Source: CAZKAP01 sp964550895
GTDB taxonomy: Bacteria > Bacteroidota > Bacteroidia > Flavobacteriales > Flavobacteriaceae
NCBI GenBank assembly: GCA_964550895.1
Contig: CAZKAP010000002.1
Span: forward strand, 55,686-119,685
Direction: 5' to 3'
DNA length: 64,000 bases
Shown: positions 36,548-45,217 of the stretch, piece by piece
How the letters are laid out: every line of letters begins with the position of its first letter
How positions within the stretch are numbered: position 1 is the first letter of the stretch
Translations under genes and position numbers: made by a program
The notes under the pieces: model-generated
What the model saw: the letters and a program-made list of their open reading frames with translations, nothing else
What the model was told of the DNA's origin: nothing
Databases searched by the model: none

Positions 36548-36731
36548 TAAGTCGAGACGCTAAAGAATCTCTTCTTTTAATTATTACTCATTCTTTTGGA
36601 AGTAAAGGGCCTGTCGAATACTGTTAATGATCTTATCCAGAGAATTGAAATATGGAGCATTCCATGAATTTTTCGTTTTTGTCTCCAATTAAGCTTTGAC
36701 CGACATTAAGGCGGCTCTAACTCCAAAAATC

Positions 36732-36755
36732 TTCACGAAGAATTCGTGAATTTTT
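36732..36755 (+). terminator. Hairpin with T-run, probable terminator
   Basis: TTCACGAA and TTCGTGAA form a perfect 8-bp stem with a 3-base GAA loop, followed by TTTTT. A-rich sequence on the left could make it bidirectional. It is far (about 185 bases) from the oxidoreductase stop, so an operator role is also possible. Confidence 0.5.
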
Positions 36756-36845
36756 GACCCTTCCCGATTTACTATCACTAGGTTCGCTATTTTATTTGAA
36801 CAGGACTTACCTATCGCATACTGTGTGGATTATACCGTAAACCAA

Positions 36846-36866
36846 GGCCAACTCCATGGAGTGGCC
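36846..36866. promoter_or_regulatory. GC-rich palindrome around ACTCCATGGAGT
   Basis: The 12-bp core ACTCCATGGAGT is a perfect palindrome. It extends to GGCC on both sides, with one unpaired A on the left. No T-run follows. It could be an operator half-site pair or an RNA hairpin. Confidence 0.35.
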
Positions 36867-36955
36867 CGGTCCAATATGGTTAATAATATGCCCTTGCAAC
36901 TTGTGTAAAACGAGGTTAGATGTAAATAAATCCCTAAATTAATTCTATACAAGCA

Positions 36956-36982
36956 CGGGTAAAGTGATAATTTAATTACCCG
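36956..36982. promoter_or_regulatory. Dyad CGGGTAA-N13-TTACCCG just upstream of the amidoligase-CBS gene
   Basis: Perfect 7-bp arms 13 bases apart lie 24 bases before the start codon. The AT-rich spacer (GATAATTTAA) is a plausible -7 region, so a protein bound here would block transcription. The regulator is unknown. Confidence 0.45.
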
Positions 36983-37006
36983 ACCACTCGTTGGAGGGGG
37001 TATAGG

Positions 37007-38878
37007 ATGGGTGAGCAAGAGTTAAATAAGAACACGGATAAGAAAGCGAGAAAAGCCTTTATCCAGCGCCTTCTAGACGATATAGATTCCCTGGAATTCA
37101 TGCTTCGAGAGGGCATGATAGAGCAAGGTGTGGTTCGTATCGGGGCCGAACAGGAATTTTGTCTGGTCGATCAAAATTGGCGCCCTACCACCAATGCTCC
37201 CTCCATACTCCGATCTATCAACGATCCTCATTTCACTACGGAACTGGCTAAGTATAACCTGGAGATCAACCTCGACCCTTTCGAGCTTAGGAACGATGCG
37301 TTCGGCAGGGTCGAATCCCAACTGAGGGAATTGCTGAGCAAAGCCCAGTCAGCCGCAGAGGAGCATAATTCCCGGGTCCTGCTTTCCGGTATTTTACCGA
37401 CCATTTCATTCGATGAAGTGGGGCCGCATGTCATGACGGAACACGCCCGATATTTTGCACTCAATGACATGTTCAAAAAATTCCGGGCAACCGATTTTCA
37501 CCTGAAAATCTCCGGCGTAGACGAATTACTCGTCAGGCACAATTCCATCATGTTCGAAGCGTGCAACACCAGTTTTCAAATGCATCTTCAGATAGATCCT
37601 GATGATTTCGCCAACAGTTATAATTGGGCCCAGGCCATAGCGGGACCGGTTCTCGCTCAATGCGTGAATTCTCCCTTACTACTCGGAAAGGAATTATGGC
37701 AGGAAACACGAATAGCCTTATTCCAGCAGAGCGTCGATATCCGCGACGTCTCCATCGCACTTCGGGATCAGCAGGCTCGTGTTACCTTTGGGGAAGACTG
37801 GGTCGGGGGCAGTATAGCCGATTTCTACAAGAATGAGATTTCAAGATATCGAATACTATTGTCCCGGGATATCGAAGAAAGCTCGATGGTCAAACTGAGT
37901 AAAGGAGAGATCCCTAAACTCAAAGCACTTAGCCTGCACAATGGTACCATCTATAAATGGAATCGTCCGTGTTATGGAGTAGGCGGCGGAAAAGCCCATC
38001 TGAGAATCGAAAACCGGTATGTACCCGCCGGCCCCTCAGTACTGGACGAAATGGCGAACTTCGCCTTCTGGGTGGGCCTCATGACAGGTCGGCCTGCCGA
38101 ATACGACCAACTCGAGGATCGGATGGACTTCAACGAAGTCAAGTCGAACTTTATCAAGGCGGCTCGATACGGGGCTGAAACCTACCTGCACTGGATGGGA
38201 AAAACGGTTAGCCTCAAGACCCTGATCCGGGATGAATTACTGCCTGTAGCCCGATCGGGCCTTGAGAGTATGAATATCCATCCTCAGGACATCAACCGTC
38301 TTTTGGGTGTGATCGAGGATCGGATTAACGGGCATACCCCGGCTCAGTGGATGATCAACAGCTACCGGAATCTGAAGAAAATAACGAAAAAGGATGATGC
38401 CCTGATCTCACTGACCAAAGCCATATACGATAACCAGCAGACGGATAAGCCCGCACACCTATGGCCGGTCCTCAAAAAATCTATATTGACGACGGATTCG
38501 GCTACCCGTGTGGGGCACATCATGTCCACCCGGCTTTTTACGGCCTATGTGAATGATACCGCAACACTTACCCTGAAAATTATGGAGTGGAAGAACATTC
38601 ACCATCTTCCCGTGGTGGATCAACAGGAAAAGTTAGTCGGTTTGTTAACCTGGACGCATATCAGCCGCTTTCAGGATAAAATCCTCAATAGCCGGAAGGC
38701 GGTTCCCGTTTCCGATATCATGATCGAATCCGTGATTACAGTCGAAACCTGTACCCCTCTGAGCGAGGCCGTGGCGCTTATGAAAGAACACCAGATTGGA
38801 TGCCTGCCCGTCCTGCAGAAAGATCAATTGGTCGGGATTATTACCCGGAAGGACATACTGAAATACAACTATGAGTAG
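37007..38878 (+). CDS. GCS2-family carboxylate-amine ligase fused to a CBS-domain pair
   Basis: Residues ~20-420 belong to the glutamate-cysteine ligase 2 family (YbdK-like, glutamine-synthetase-fold amidoligases), which join an amine to a carboxylate with ATP. Visible motifs are VRIGAEQEFCLVD, with the metal-binding Glu, KYNLEINLDPFEL, and HLRIENRYVPAGPSVLDEMA. Residues ~500-623 form two CBS motifs (VGHIMSTRLF...HLPVVDQ and VSDIMIESVITVE...GCLPVLQ), which usually bind adenine nucleotides and tune activity. The substrates are unknown. The last 8 bases overlap the aspartoacylase-like gene, implying a paired synthesis and hydrolysis function. An operator-like dyad sits just upstream. At 623 residues it is well over the ~370 of plain YbdK. 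Confidence 0.85.
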   Translation: MGEQELNKNTDKKARKAFIQRLLDDIDSLEFMLREGMIEQGVVRIGAEQEFCLVDQNWRPTTNAPSILRSINDPHFTTELAKYNLEINLDPFELRNDAFGRVESQLRELLSKAQSAAEEHNSRVLLSGILPTISFDEVGPHVMTEHARYFALNDMFKKFRATDFHLKISGVDELLVRHNSIMFEACNTSFQMHLQIDPDDFANSYNWAQAIAGPVLAQCVNSPLLLGKELWQETRIALFQQSVDIRDVSIALRDQQARVTFGEDWVGGSIADFYKNEISRYRILLSRDIEESSMVKLSKGEIPKLKALSLHNGTIYKWNRPCYGVGGGKAHLRIENRYVPAGPSVLDEMANFAFWVGLMTGRPAEYDQLEDRMDFNEVKSNFIKAARYGAETYLHWMGKTVSLKTLIRDELLPVARSGLESMNIHPQDINRLLGVIEDRINGHTPAQWMINSYRNLKKITKKDDALISLTKAIYDNQQTDKPAHLWPVLKKSILTTDSATRVGHIMSTRLFTAYVNDTATLTLKIMEWKNIHHLPVVDQQEKLVGLLTWTHISRFQDKILNSRKAVPVSDIMIESVITVETCTPLSEAVALMKEHQIGCLPVLQKDQLVGIITRKDILKYNYE

Positions 38879-40067
38879 AGTGTTCAGTAAGGCCATTGGC
38901 CAGGACCTGGAGGTAAATCGCATTATTGGACATATCGAAGGAAAAGAGAATGGCCCCTGCCTGATTTTTTTCGGAGGAGTACATGGCAATGAGCCTTCGG
39001 GAGTATTTGCGCTACACCGGGTGATCGACGAATTAAAGGAAAAAGAGATTCCCATCCGTGGCAGCATATATGCTTTGGCAGGAAATATCTGGGCCATGGA
39101 AAGATCGGAACGCTTCCACCAGAACGATCTGAATCGGTTATGGACCCGGGAAAACCTGAAGGAGCTAGAGAGCGAGACCTTTCAACCCGCCAACGAGGAC
39201 GAAAGGCAGCTGCAGGAACTCTACCGGCTCCTGCATGGGTTGCTCATCAGTAAGTCCGGGCCGTTCTACTTTTTCGACCTTCATACTACCTCCTGCCAGA
39301 CTACACCCTTTATTACGGTTAACGATAGCCTGTTGAACAGGCAATTCACAAGTCAGTATCCCACACCCATTATATTGGGGATCGAAGAGTATCTCGATGG
39401 ACCTCTCCTGAGCTACCTCAATGAACTGGGATATGTATCCTTTGGGTTCGAGTCCGGACAGCACGACGAGATTTCCTCCATTGAAAATCATGTGGCTTTT
39501 GTCTATTTGTCACTGGTCTTTGCCGGATCGCTAAACCGGGAGCGCATCGACTATAACCGGTATTTCGAGTCTTTAGGGGAAACCACAGGGAACATCTACG
39601 AAATTTACTACCGGCATGAAATCCGTGAGGGCGACCGGTTTATAATGCAGCCCGGGTTCCGGAACTTTCAGGATGTACGGAAAGGCGAACTACTTGCCGA
39701 ATACAATGGCAGGCCTTTTCGCTCGCGCAAGGACACCAAAATTTTCATGCCCTTGTATCAGGCACAGGGCAATGACGGATTCTTCTTTATCCGGAAAACC
39801 CCCGTTGTGTATTTGAGAATTTCGGCCTGGTTACGCCGCTGGAGGTTTGACCGGATCTTACCTTTCCTTCCCGGCGTTTCCCGTTACGACAAGGAGAGTG
39901 ATACGCTGATGCTAGACCTTAAAATTGCCGGTTTGATGACCAAGCGCATTCTTCGATTGCTGGGCTACAGAAGTCAGAAAATGGACAAAACTCACCTGAT
40001 TATCCGGGGTCGGGAGGTCAATGCCAGAACGGAGGAATACCGGTACGAGCCCTGGATGGCCCCTTAG
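38871..40067 (+). CDS. Succinylglutamate desuccinylase/aspartoacylase-family zinc hydrolase
   Basis: A 398-residue cytoplasmic enzyme of the AstE/AspA branch of M14 metallopeptidases, which cleave N-acyl amino acids or related amides. The zinc ligands are His38 and Glu41 in GGVHGNEPSG, and a later His in FFDLHTTS. Substrate-binding residues sit in NDLNRLW, and the catalytic Glu in FGFESGQHDE. A C-terminal part of about 170 residues is longer than in the minimal enzymes. The ATG lies inside the end of the amidoligase-CBS gene (8-base overlap). The pair therefore probably makes and breaks, or matures, the same type of amide. The substrate is not predictable. Confidence 0.85.
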   Translation: MSRVFSKAIGQDLEVNRIIGHIEGKENGPCLIFFGGVHGNEPSGVFALHRVIDELKEKEIPIRGSIYALAGNIWAMERSERFHQNDLNRLWTRENLKELESETFQPANEDERQLQELYRLLHGLLISKSGPFYFFDLHTTSCQTTPFITVNDSLLNRQFTSQYPTPIILGIEEYLDGPLLSYLNELGYVSFGFESGQHDEISSIENHVAFVYLSLVFAGSLNRERIDYNRYFESLGETTGNIYEIYYRHEIREGDRFIMQPGFRNFQDVRKGELLAEYNGRPFRSRKDTKIFMPLYQAQGNDGFFFIRKTPVVYLRISAWLRRWRFDRILPFLPGVSRYDKESDTLMLDLKIAGLMTKRILRLLGYRSQKMDKTHLIIRGREVNARTEEYRYEPWMAP

Positions 40068-40099
40068 ACCTCGAGTGCTCCCATAACGTATTGCGTTTT

Positions 40100-40801
40100 A
40101 TGAGAAAGGAAATGAACCCTCAGCTGTTTACCGGTCCGGTCGTTTTGCTGGTAGTGTTGATGGCGTCTGTCTCGTGCAGCCGTCAGGATACCAGGCCGCC
40201 TGTACCGGACACTGTGTACCTGGCCCTCGGCGATTCGTACACCATCGGCCAGGGGGTTCACTTAGACCAAAGTTGGCCCATTCAGCTCAGCGAAGAGCTC
40301 ATGTCAAGAGGATATGAGGTCGAGAATACAGAAATCATCGCCCGGACTGGATGGACCACTGCCGACCTTTTAAGTGCCCTTGAAAACAGGGAAAGAAGGA
40401 ATTACAACCTGGTATCCCTTCTGATCGGAGTAAATAACCAGTATCAAAATCGACCCTTCGAGCAGTTTACCCAGGAGTTTGACCTACTCCTAACCCAAGC
40501 GGAAGAACTGGCTACGGGCCATAATCGGGTATTTGTGATCTCCATACCCGATTATGGGGTCACTCCATTTGGGAACAACAACCGCGATCACATCGCCAGG
40601 GACATCGACAAATACAACGCCTATATTCAGCAAACATGCGCGACACGAAACATTCGATTTGTCGATGTAACCGAGATTTCAAGGGAACTCGGTGACTCCC
40701 CGGGAGCATTGGCTCCCGATCGATTGCACCCCAGCACCAGCCAATACGCCCTGTGGGTGGAGCGCATGCTTCCCCTGGTGATCGCAATTATAAAGTCGTA
40801 A
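40100..40801 (+). CDS. SGNH/GDSL hydrolase lipoprotein
   Basis: A periplasmic, lipid-anchored esterase or lipase-like protein of the SGNH superfamily. The lipobox LMASVSCS follows a hydrophobic segment. Block I is YLALGDSYTIGQG with the nucleophile Ser, block III is LIGVNNQYQN with the oxyanion Asn, and block V is APDRLHPS with the catalytic Asp and His. The frame could begin with a TTG at 40091; the ATG at 40100 (MRKEMNPQLF) gives a better signal peptide, and 40112 is also possible. It is 32 bases after the hydrolase gene and may be co-transcribed. Confidence 0.88.
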   Translation: MRKEMNPQLFTGPVVLLVVLMASVSCSRQDTRPPVPDTVYLALGDSYTIGQGVHLDQSWPIQLSEELMSRGYEVENTEIIARTGWTTADLLSALENRERRNYNLVSLLIGVNNQYQNRPFEQFTQEFDLLLTQAEELATGHNRVFVISIPDYGVTPFGNNNRDHIARDIDKYNAYIQQTCATRNIRFVDVTEISRELGDSPGALAPDRLHPSTSQYALWVERMLPLVIAIIKS

Positions 40802-41161
40802 ATGGCATCCACCAGGGTATCCCTTTTACCCCGTCTCAGGGAAAGCGCCCTGTTATTTAAACGTCCTCTCCCCTATCCCATTAGCTAAGGCTATGTGCAA
40901 GCAGTCGGGATTGAAAATGAAAGATGCTGTACTTACTGCATGGGTGCATACAAATCGGCCTCTGCAGGCAACTCGCTGTTTACACTCCAAAGAGAATCTG
41001 ATGGACCGCAAGAGCTATATGCTTATGCAAATAATCTGAATGGGACCCGGGCATACGAAAGCCGGAAATTCGAAAGGTTTTTCGACATTTAGCCAGCCCA
41101 ATACCAATCCGAATCCCGGCAAATCAGGGAATTAATACGTCGAGATCCGATGCAGTATTCT
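40802..41161. other. Intergenic region with weak hairpin, no supported gene
   Basis: A short CAGGG-AAAGCG-CCCTG hairpin followed by TTATTT at 40837-40857 may end transcription of the SGNH gene. The rest has no coding frame with family resemblance or a good start. Confidence 0.45.
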
Positions 41162-41422
41162 TTAATCCTCTTTAACCGAAAGCCCTAATTCCTTTGCCCT
41201 TTTTTTGAGTTCAGAAATCTCTTTTTTCAGTTTCTTTTTCTGCTCGGCCTTTTCCTTCTCCTCTTGTACATACGTACTGTAGGCTTTAGCCACATTATTC
41301 GCCACTATACGTTTCTGAGCAGTGGACAATTGATTAAAAAATGACTTTACCTTCGCTCCCTTAGGTGTAGTACCCTCTTCCAAATAATCAGAAAATACTC
41401 TTGCAATTTCCGTCGGCTTCAT
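41162..41422 (-). CDS. Small charged coiled-coil protein, unknown function
   Basis: An 86-residue protein of no family I recognise. The first half (MKPTEIARVFSDYLEEG, then FFNQLSTAQKRIVANNVAKAY) looks like a compact helical bundle. The second half is a Lys/Glu-rich coiled coil (KEKAEQKKKLKKEISELKKR). It has no signal peptide or membrane segment. The ATG at 41422 is chosen because AAAGGA lies a few bases before it and a perfect TATATTTG -7 box lies at 41450-41457; the longer frame to 41452 would begin inside that box. The promoter and ribosome-binding site support a real gene. It stands alone in an AT-richer, gene-poor stretch. Confidence 0.6.
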   Translation of the reverse strand: MKPTEIARVFSDYLEEGTTPKGAKVKSFFNQLSTAQKRIVANNVAKAYSTYVQEEKEKAEQKKKLKKEISELKKRAKELGLSVKED

Positions 41423-41449
41423 TCTATCCTTTCGTTTTAAAATTTCAGG

Positions 41450-41457
41450 CAAATATA
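41450..41457 (-). promoter_or_regulatory. -7 box TATATTTG of the small coiled-coil gene
   Basis: A perfect match to the Bacteroidetes -7 consensus, read on the minus strand and 27 bases before the ATG. No good -33 TTTG was found at the usual spacing. Confidence 0.5.
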
Positions 41458-42323
41458 CCTCAATTTCCGTTGTGTGCTTTGATTTTTTATGATAAGAGTT
41501 ATGACGATGTTTATGTTCCCCATCTCAAACATGTCATCTTTATTTCAATTAAACTATTCGTTTAAATTGAGTTTTTGCATTCATTGAGGTTTATTCTGGA
41601 TATCAGTATTTATGTTGCTTTCGGTTACACCAATGCCCTAGGTTACTAAAGTGATATGCCACCGAATCCGTGCCAATTTTAGGTATATATAGGTTGATTA
41701 AATCACTTCGACCGCAGTGAGAGTATATCCCATAAGACGATATTGAATAGTTCCCCTACACTCCCTAGGCATATCAGCAATGTTCATTGCGTTAAGGTCT
41801 ATAGATGTCTGAATTTCAATATTCAACTTTCGATTCAGAGTTTATTTTGATGCCTTATACTGGAGTTAAACGAGTATGGCTTTTGCCTATCGTTTTTCCA
41901 GGACGGTGCTTTTTTCTTTGTTTTGTTCGCTTTTTTATTGATCGAAATTCTTATTCTGGAGAAAACCTGCAGTACTATGATACACAGGCAGAGATTCATC
42001 GTATCGTTGCACTTTAAAACCGATTACACTTTTAATCTATCTCAACTGATTTACAAGGATTTATAGACATAAAAAAGTTAGGCCGAAATGCCTGGCCTCC
42101 CAGGTTACTTATTCGTTTAACCCGATTGAAACAGTTCTTATCCCTGCTATAGCCTTTTCACCTGAATTTTTTATGGAATGCAAAAGCAAATCAATACTTC
42201 GGGACCAATCGAAAACAAACTCGGGTGTATTTCGGATTTGAGTTTCTACATACAAAACGGCATACCTTTAATGTTCCAGGAGTGTCCTCTCAATTTACGC
42301 TAAAAGCGGCCTATATTCGTGGA
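41458..42323. other. AT-rich gene-poor interval
   Basis: Over 860 bases with no credible gene. Frames such as 41805-42017 lack family resemblance, a good start or a ribosome-binding site. A TTAAACTATTCGTTTAA-like palindrome lies near 41550. Composition is clearly more AT-rich than the flanking genes. It may be eroded coding sequence or imported DNA, but nothing identifiable remains. Confidence 0.4.
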
Positions 42324-43253
42324 ATGTATATTTTTTCGAAACGTGCAGTTTCTGTATTATCCTTATTCTTTGAAGTTGACTTCAGCGTGACTCCTCATTT
42401 ACTTTCCGGCACGATACGAATTATTTCTTCACTTCTCCTCATCACAATTATCCCTGCCTGGGCTCAATCCGATGAATCCGGCACAGCCTACAGGCTCACG
42501 GAGCTCGCTCAAGGCATTCAAGTAGAAGTATTTGACTCTGCGGTTATGGACGAGAACAAATACACTGCGGATAACTCCATCTATATCCCGGGCCGCGAAT
42601 ACGTCTATCGTTTTGAGCACATCGATGAACGAGGAAGAATCTTCTACATTCAGAGCCGCGACAGCCTTCGCACCTGGCATTTTGTCCCCGTGAAAGAAGC
42701 CAACCCAATCCATACTATAAAATTTGTGAAGCTCACTGTCATCGAGGGCCTCGGACCCTTTAAGACCGTCGACCCAGGCTACAATCAGACGGTGATTTCA
42801 TACTCCTACACCTCCGAAGCCGGTTGGATAGGAAGTGGTGAAATGACCGGGATAATCGAAAACCGGGCCAATGTTTGGATGCATCCTCCACGGGAAGGAT
42901 ATTTCGAAATCCTGGAACTGAATCCATTTCCCTACATCAAGGCTCCTCTGGCCATCGGTACGACATGGTCTTGGAAACTCACCATCGGCGACGGCTGGTC
43001 CGACCCGAGATGGAAAAGCTGGAAGGGACGCATCGAAAGCGCGTATACCTATCAGATCAAAGGCGTGGAGTTATTGGATACAAGGATGGGTAAGCTCACT
43101 TGTTACCGGGTCGAATCTAAGGCCGAAAGCCGACTGGGAATAACGGGATTAACGAGCTGGTTCAACCCGGACTATGGCTTTGTGCGACTGCACTACACCA
43201 ATATTGATGGCAGTAGGACGCAATTGGAACTCGACCAGATGGGGACGAATTAA
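42324..43253 (+). CDS. Exported protein of unknown function
   Basis: I do not recognise this protein. After a hydrophobic stretch (ISSLLLITIIPAWAQ, a likely signal peptide cleaved after AWAQ), the mature ~240 residues look beta-rich. They include YVYRFEHIDERGRIFYIQ, WSWKLTIGDGWSDPRW, KLTCYRVESKAES and YGFVRLHYTNIDGS. The last resembles patterns in proteins with a single C-terminal beta-sandwich domain. The start is uncertain: the frame is open from 42225, ATG 42324 gives a long leader, and GTG 42387 gives a short, well-formed signal peptide. No neighbour suggests a function. Confidence 0.65.
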   Translation: MYIFSKRAVSVLSLFFEVDFSVTPHLLSGTIRIISSLLLITIIPAWAQSDESGTAYRLTELAQGIQVEVFDSAVMDENKYTADNSIYIPGREYVYRFEHIDERGRIFYIQSRDSLRTWHFVPVKEANPIHTIKFVKLTVIEGLGPFKTVDPGYNQTVISYSYTSEAGWIGSGEMTGIIENRANVWMHPPREGYFEILELNPFPYIKAPLAIGTTWSWKLTIGDGWSDPRWKSWKGRIESAYTYQIKGVELLDTRMGKLTCYRVESKAESRLGITGLTSWFNPDYGFVRLHYTNIDGSRTQLELDQMGTN

Positions 43254-43391
43254 TGCCCCGATTTCAACTCTTCTCTGCACATTTTAGCGTCAATGTTTCC
43301 CGGACAACCATACAGGCAGTCATTCCCTGAAAATGAACGTTAGGGTTCACACGGAATATATAACGACTGTTGAGTTGTTCGTACCCAGGCA

Positions 43392-45209
43392 TCATTCACG
43401 GATAGAGAGCACCATGAGACCGAATGGACCGAGTTTTATGCCATCCGGAACTACGGTGGATCTGCGAGCGTGTAGCGTAATCCAGTCCGGGTATTCGGCT
43501 GATTCCACCAAAACAGTCTCCTCAGAAAAATTGAGCAGCACGGCGATCTGCGAATCGCCCGAAGCCCTCCGGTAACCCAGTACCTGGCCGGGTAGATCAC
43601 CGGCATCGAGAAACGTAACGGGTGCTGTCCTCAAAAACGGATACCTCTTCCTTAAAAATAGTAATGAGCGGTAATGGCTGAGCAAGGAGTCATCCTCATC
43701 CCACTGGTTCGCGACATTGATCTCCTTGTAGTTTCCCTGCACGGGTAACCAGGTATGCATATTACGGGAGAACCCCGCAGAGGGCGTTCGGTTCCACTGC
43801 ATTGGGGTTCGGCAATTATCGCGATTGGTGAGTACGCCGGACACCCCCTGCAGCCATGAAGGATATTTGAGCCATCCGGCCGCAAGTGGATCCTGAGCCT
43901 CGTCCAGGGGAATGTTTGCGGTCGTCATCCCGATTTCTTCGCCCTGATAAATAAAGGGGACCCCCCGCATGGTTAACTGAAATGCCGCAAGCACCTCGGC
44001 CTTTCGGGGATCGTTACCCAGGCGGGTGATACTCCGGAACTGATCGTGGTTACTGAATACGTAGGTCGGCACCAGGGGTTCCGGATATATGGACTCGTAA
44101 GCCTCCCCTTTCCGACGGAAATAATCCGGGGTGTACTCAAAATGATGGATAAAATCGAAGAGGAACACCAGGTTGAGTCCGTCCAGTTTTTCCATGCCCA
44201 TCAGTTCCCGCATCTGGAAATGCGAACCGAATACCTCCCCTACCATAAAGCGTCCATCGGGATATTCCTCCAGTATAGCCCGGAGCTCCCGGGCAAATTC
44301 CATTACCTCCGGTTGGTGGAAATTGTATTTGTGTTCCTCCAGCGCCCATTTTCCTTCCTCCCAAAGCGGAAGCAACCTCCAGGAAAACGGATTATCGGCA
44401 AATGAGGGGTCTTCAAATATGAAGTTGAAAATATCCAGACGGAAGCCATCCACCCCCCTGTCGAGCCAATAGCGGACCATTCGAAAAATTTCCTTTCGGA
44501 CCTCAGGGTTAGACATGTTGAGGTCCGGCTGGAAGGGAAGGAAGGCCGCGTAATACCACTGATCCCGCTCGGCTGCATAGGTCCAGCCGGATCCCTGTCC
44601 GGCGACGGTCTTCCAGTTGTTCGGGGGAGCATTCCCCTGTCCATCCTTCCAGACATACCAGTCGCTCTTCGGGTTATCCCGGGAACTCCGGGACTCTTTA
44701 AACCAGGGATGCTCATCGGAAGTATGATTCAGGACCAGATCGAAGACTATCTTCATTTCCCGTCTATGGACCTCAAGGATCAGGCTGTCGACGGTGCCCA
44801 AATTGCCGTACTCAGGCGCCACCCCGGTGTAATCGCTGATGTCATACCCGTGATCATTTAGAGGGCTGCTGAAGAAAGGAGAAAGCCAAAGCGTTTCCAC
44901 CCCCAGCGAATCCAGGTAGTCCAGCCTGCTGATGATTCCGTTGAGATCACCAATGCCATCCCCGTCGGAATCCTGAAAGGATCTGGGATAGATCTGATAC
45001 ACGGACGTCTGTTTCCACCAATCCCTGACCGAATCGGTGCCGTAACGCGGGGTCACCGTTTCAGGGAGTCTTGCCATGGTTTCGGCGGTACGGGGTTCTC
45101 CTCCGGTATTCTGCCAGATGAGGAATCCAACAAACCCCATGAACGCCATGAACAACACGACCAGGCTTTTCAGTAAAAATCGCAGAACAAATCTTCTCTT
45201 GGTACTCAT
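43392..45209 (-). CDS. GH13 alpha-amylase/alpha-glucosidase family enzyme, membrane-anchored
   Basis: A 605-residue glycoside hydrolase of family 13 that hydrolyses alpha-glucosidic bonds. An N-terminal membrane anchor or uncleaved signal (LLKSLVVLFMAFMGFVGFLIW) places it on the periplasmic side. The catalytic barrel begins VYQIYPRSFQDSDGDGIGDL. The four conserved regions are DLVLNHTSDEHPW, GFRLDIFNF (nucleophile Asp), GEVFGSHF (acid Glu) and FSNHDQFRS. The QPDLNMSNPEV motif is typical of exo-acting alpha-glucosidases and oligo-1,6-glucosidases rather than endo-amylases. It overlaps no neighbour and lies 8 bases after the DUF2007 gene, so co-transcription is likely. Confidence 0.9.
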   Translation of the reverse strand: MSTKRRFVLRFLLKSLVVLFMAFMGFVGFLIWQNTGGEPRTAETMARLPETVTPRYGTDSVRDWWKQTSVYQIYPRSFQDSDGDGIGDLNGIISRLDYLDSLGVETLWLSPFFSSPLNDHGYDISDYTGVAPEYGNLGTVDSLILEVHRREMKIVFDLVLNHTSDEHPWFKESRSSRDNPKSDWYVWKDGQGNAPPNNWKTVAGQGSGWTYAAERDQWYYAAFLPFQPDLNMSNPEVRKEIFRMVRYWLDRGVDGFRLDIFNFIFEDPSFADNPFSWRLLPLWEEGKWALEEHKYNFHQPEVMEFARELRAILEEYPDGRFMVGEVFGSHFQMRELMGMEKLDGLNLVFLFDFIHHFEYTPDYFRRKGEAYESIYPEPLVPTYVFSNHDQFRSITRLGNDPRKAEVLAAFQLTMRGVPFIYQGEEIGMTTANIPLDEAQDPLAAGWLKYPSWLQGVSGVLTNRDNCRTPMQWNRTPSAGFSRNMHTWLPVQGNYKEINVANQWDEDDSLLSHYRSLLFLRKRYPFLRTAPVTFLDAGDLPGQVLGYRRASGDSQIAVLLNFSEETVLVESAEYPDWITLHARRSTVVPDGIKLGPFGLMVLSIRE

Positions 45210-45217
45210 GGTTCATT

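Larger units (their letters stand above)
36548..37006. other. Intergenic region upstream of the amidoligase-CBS gene
   Basis: About 460 bases without a credible gene. It holds three palindromic elements listed separately (36732, 36846 and 36956). A GGAGGGGG tract lies about 10 bases before the next start and may serve as its ribosome-binding site. Confidence 0.5.

Noticed and set aside
40895..41092. 65-codon plus-strand frame
   Set aside because: No ribosome-binding site, promoter, family resemblance or plausible composition.
41805..42017. 70-codon plus-strand frame in the AT-rich interval
   Set aside because: No start signals. Its hydrophobic composition simply reflects T-rich sequence.
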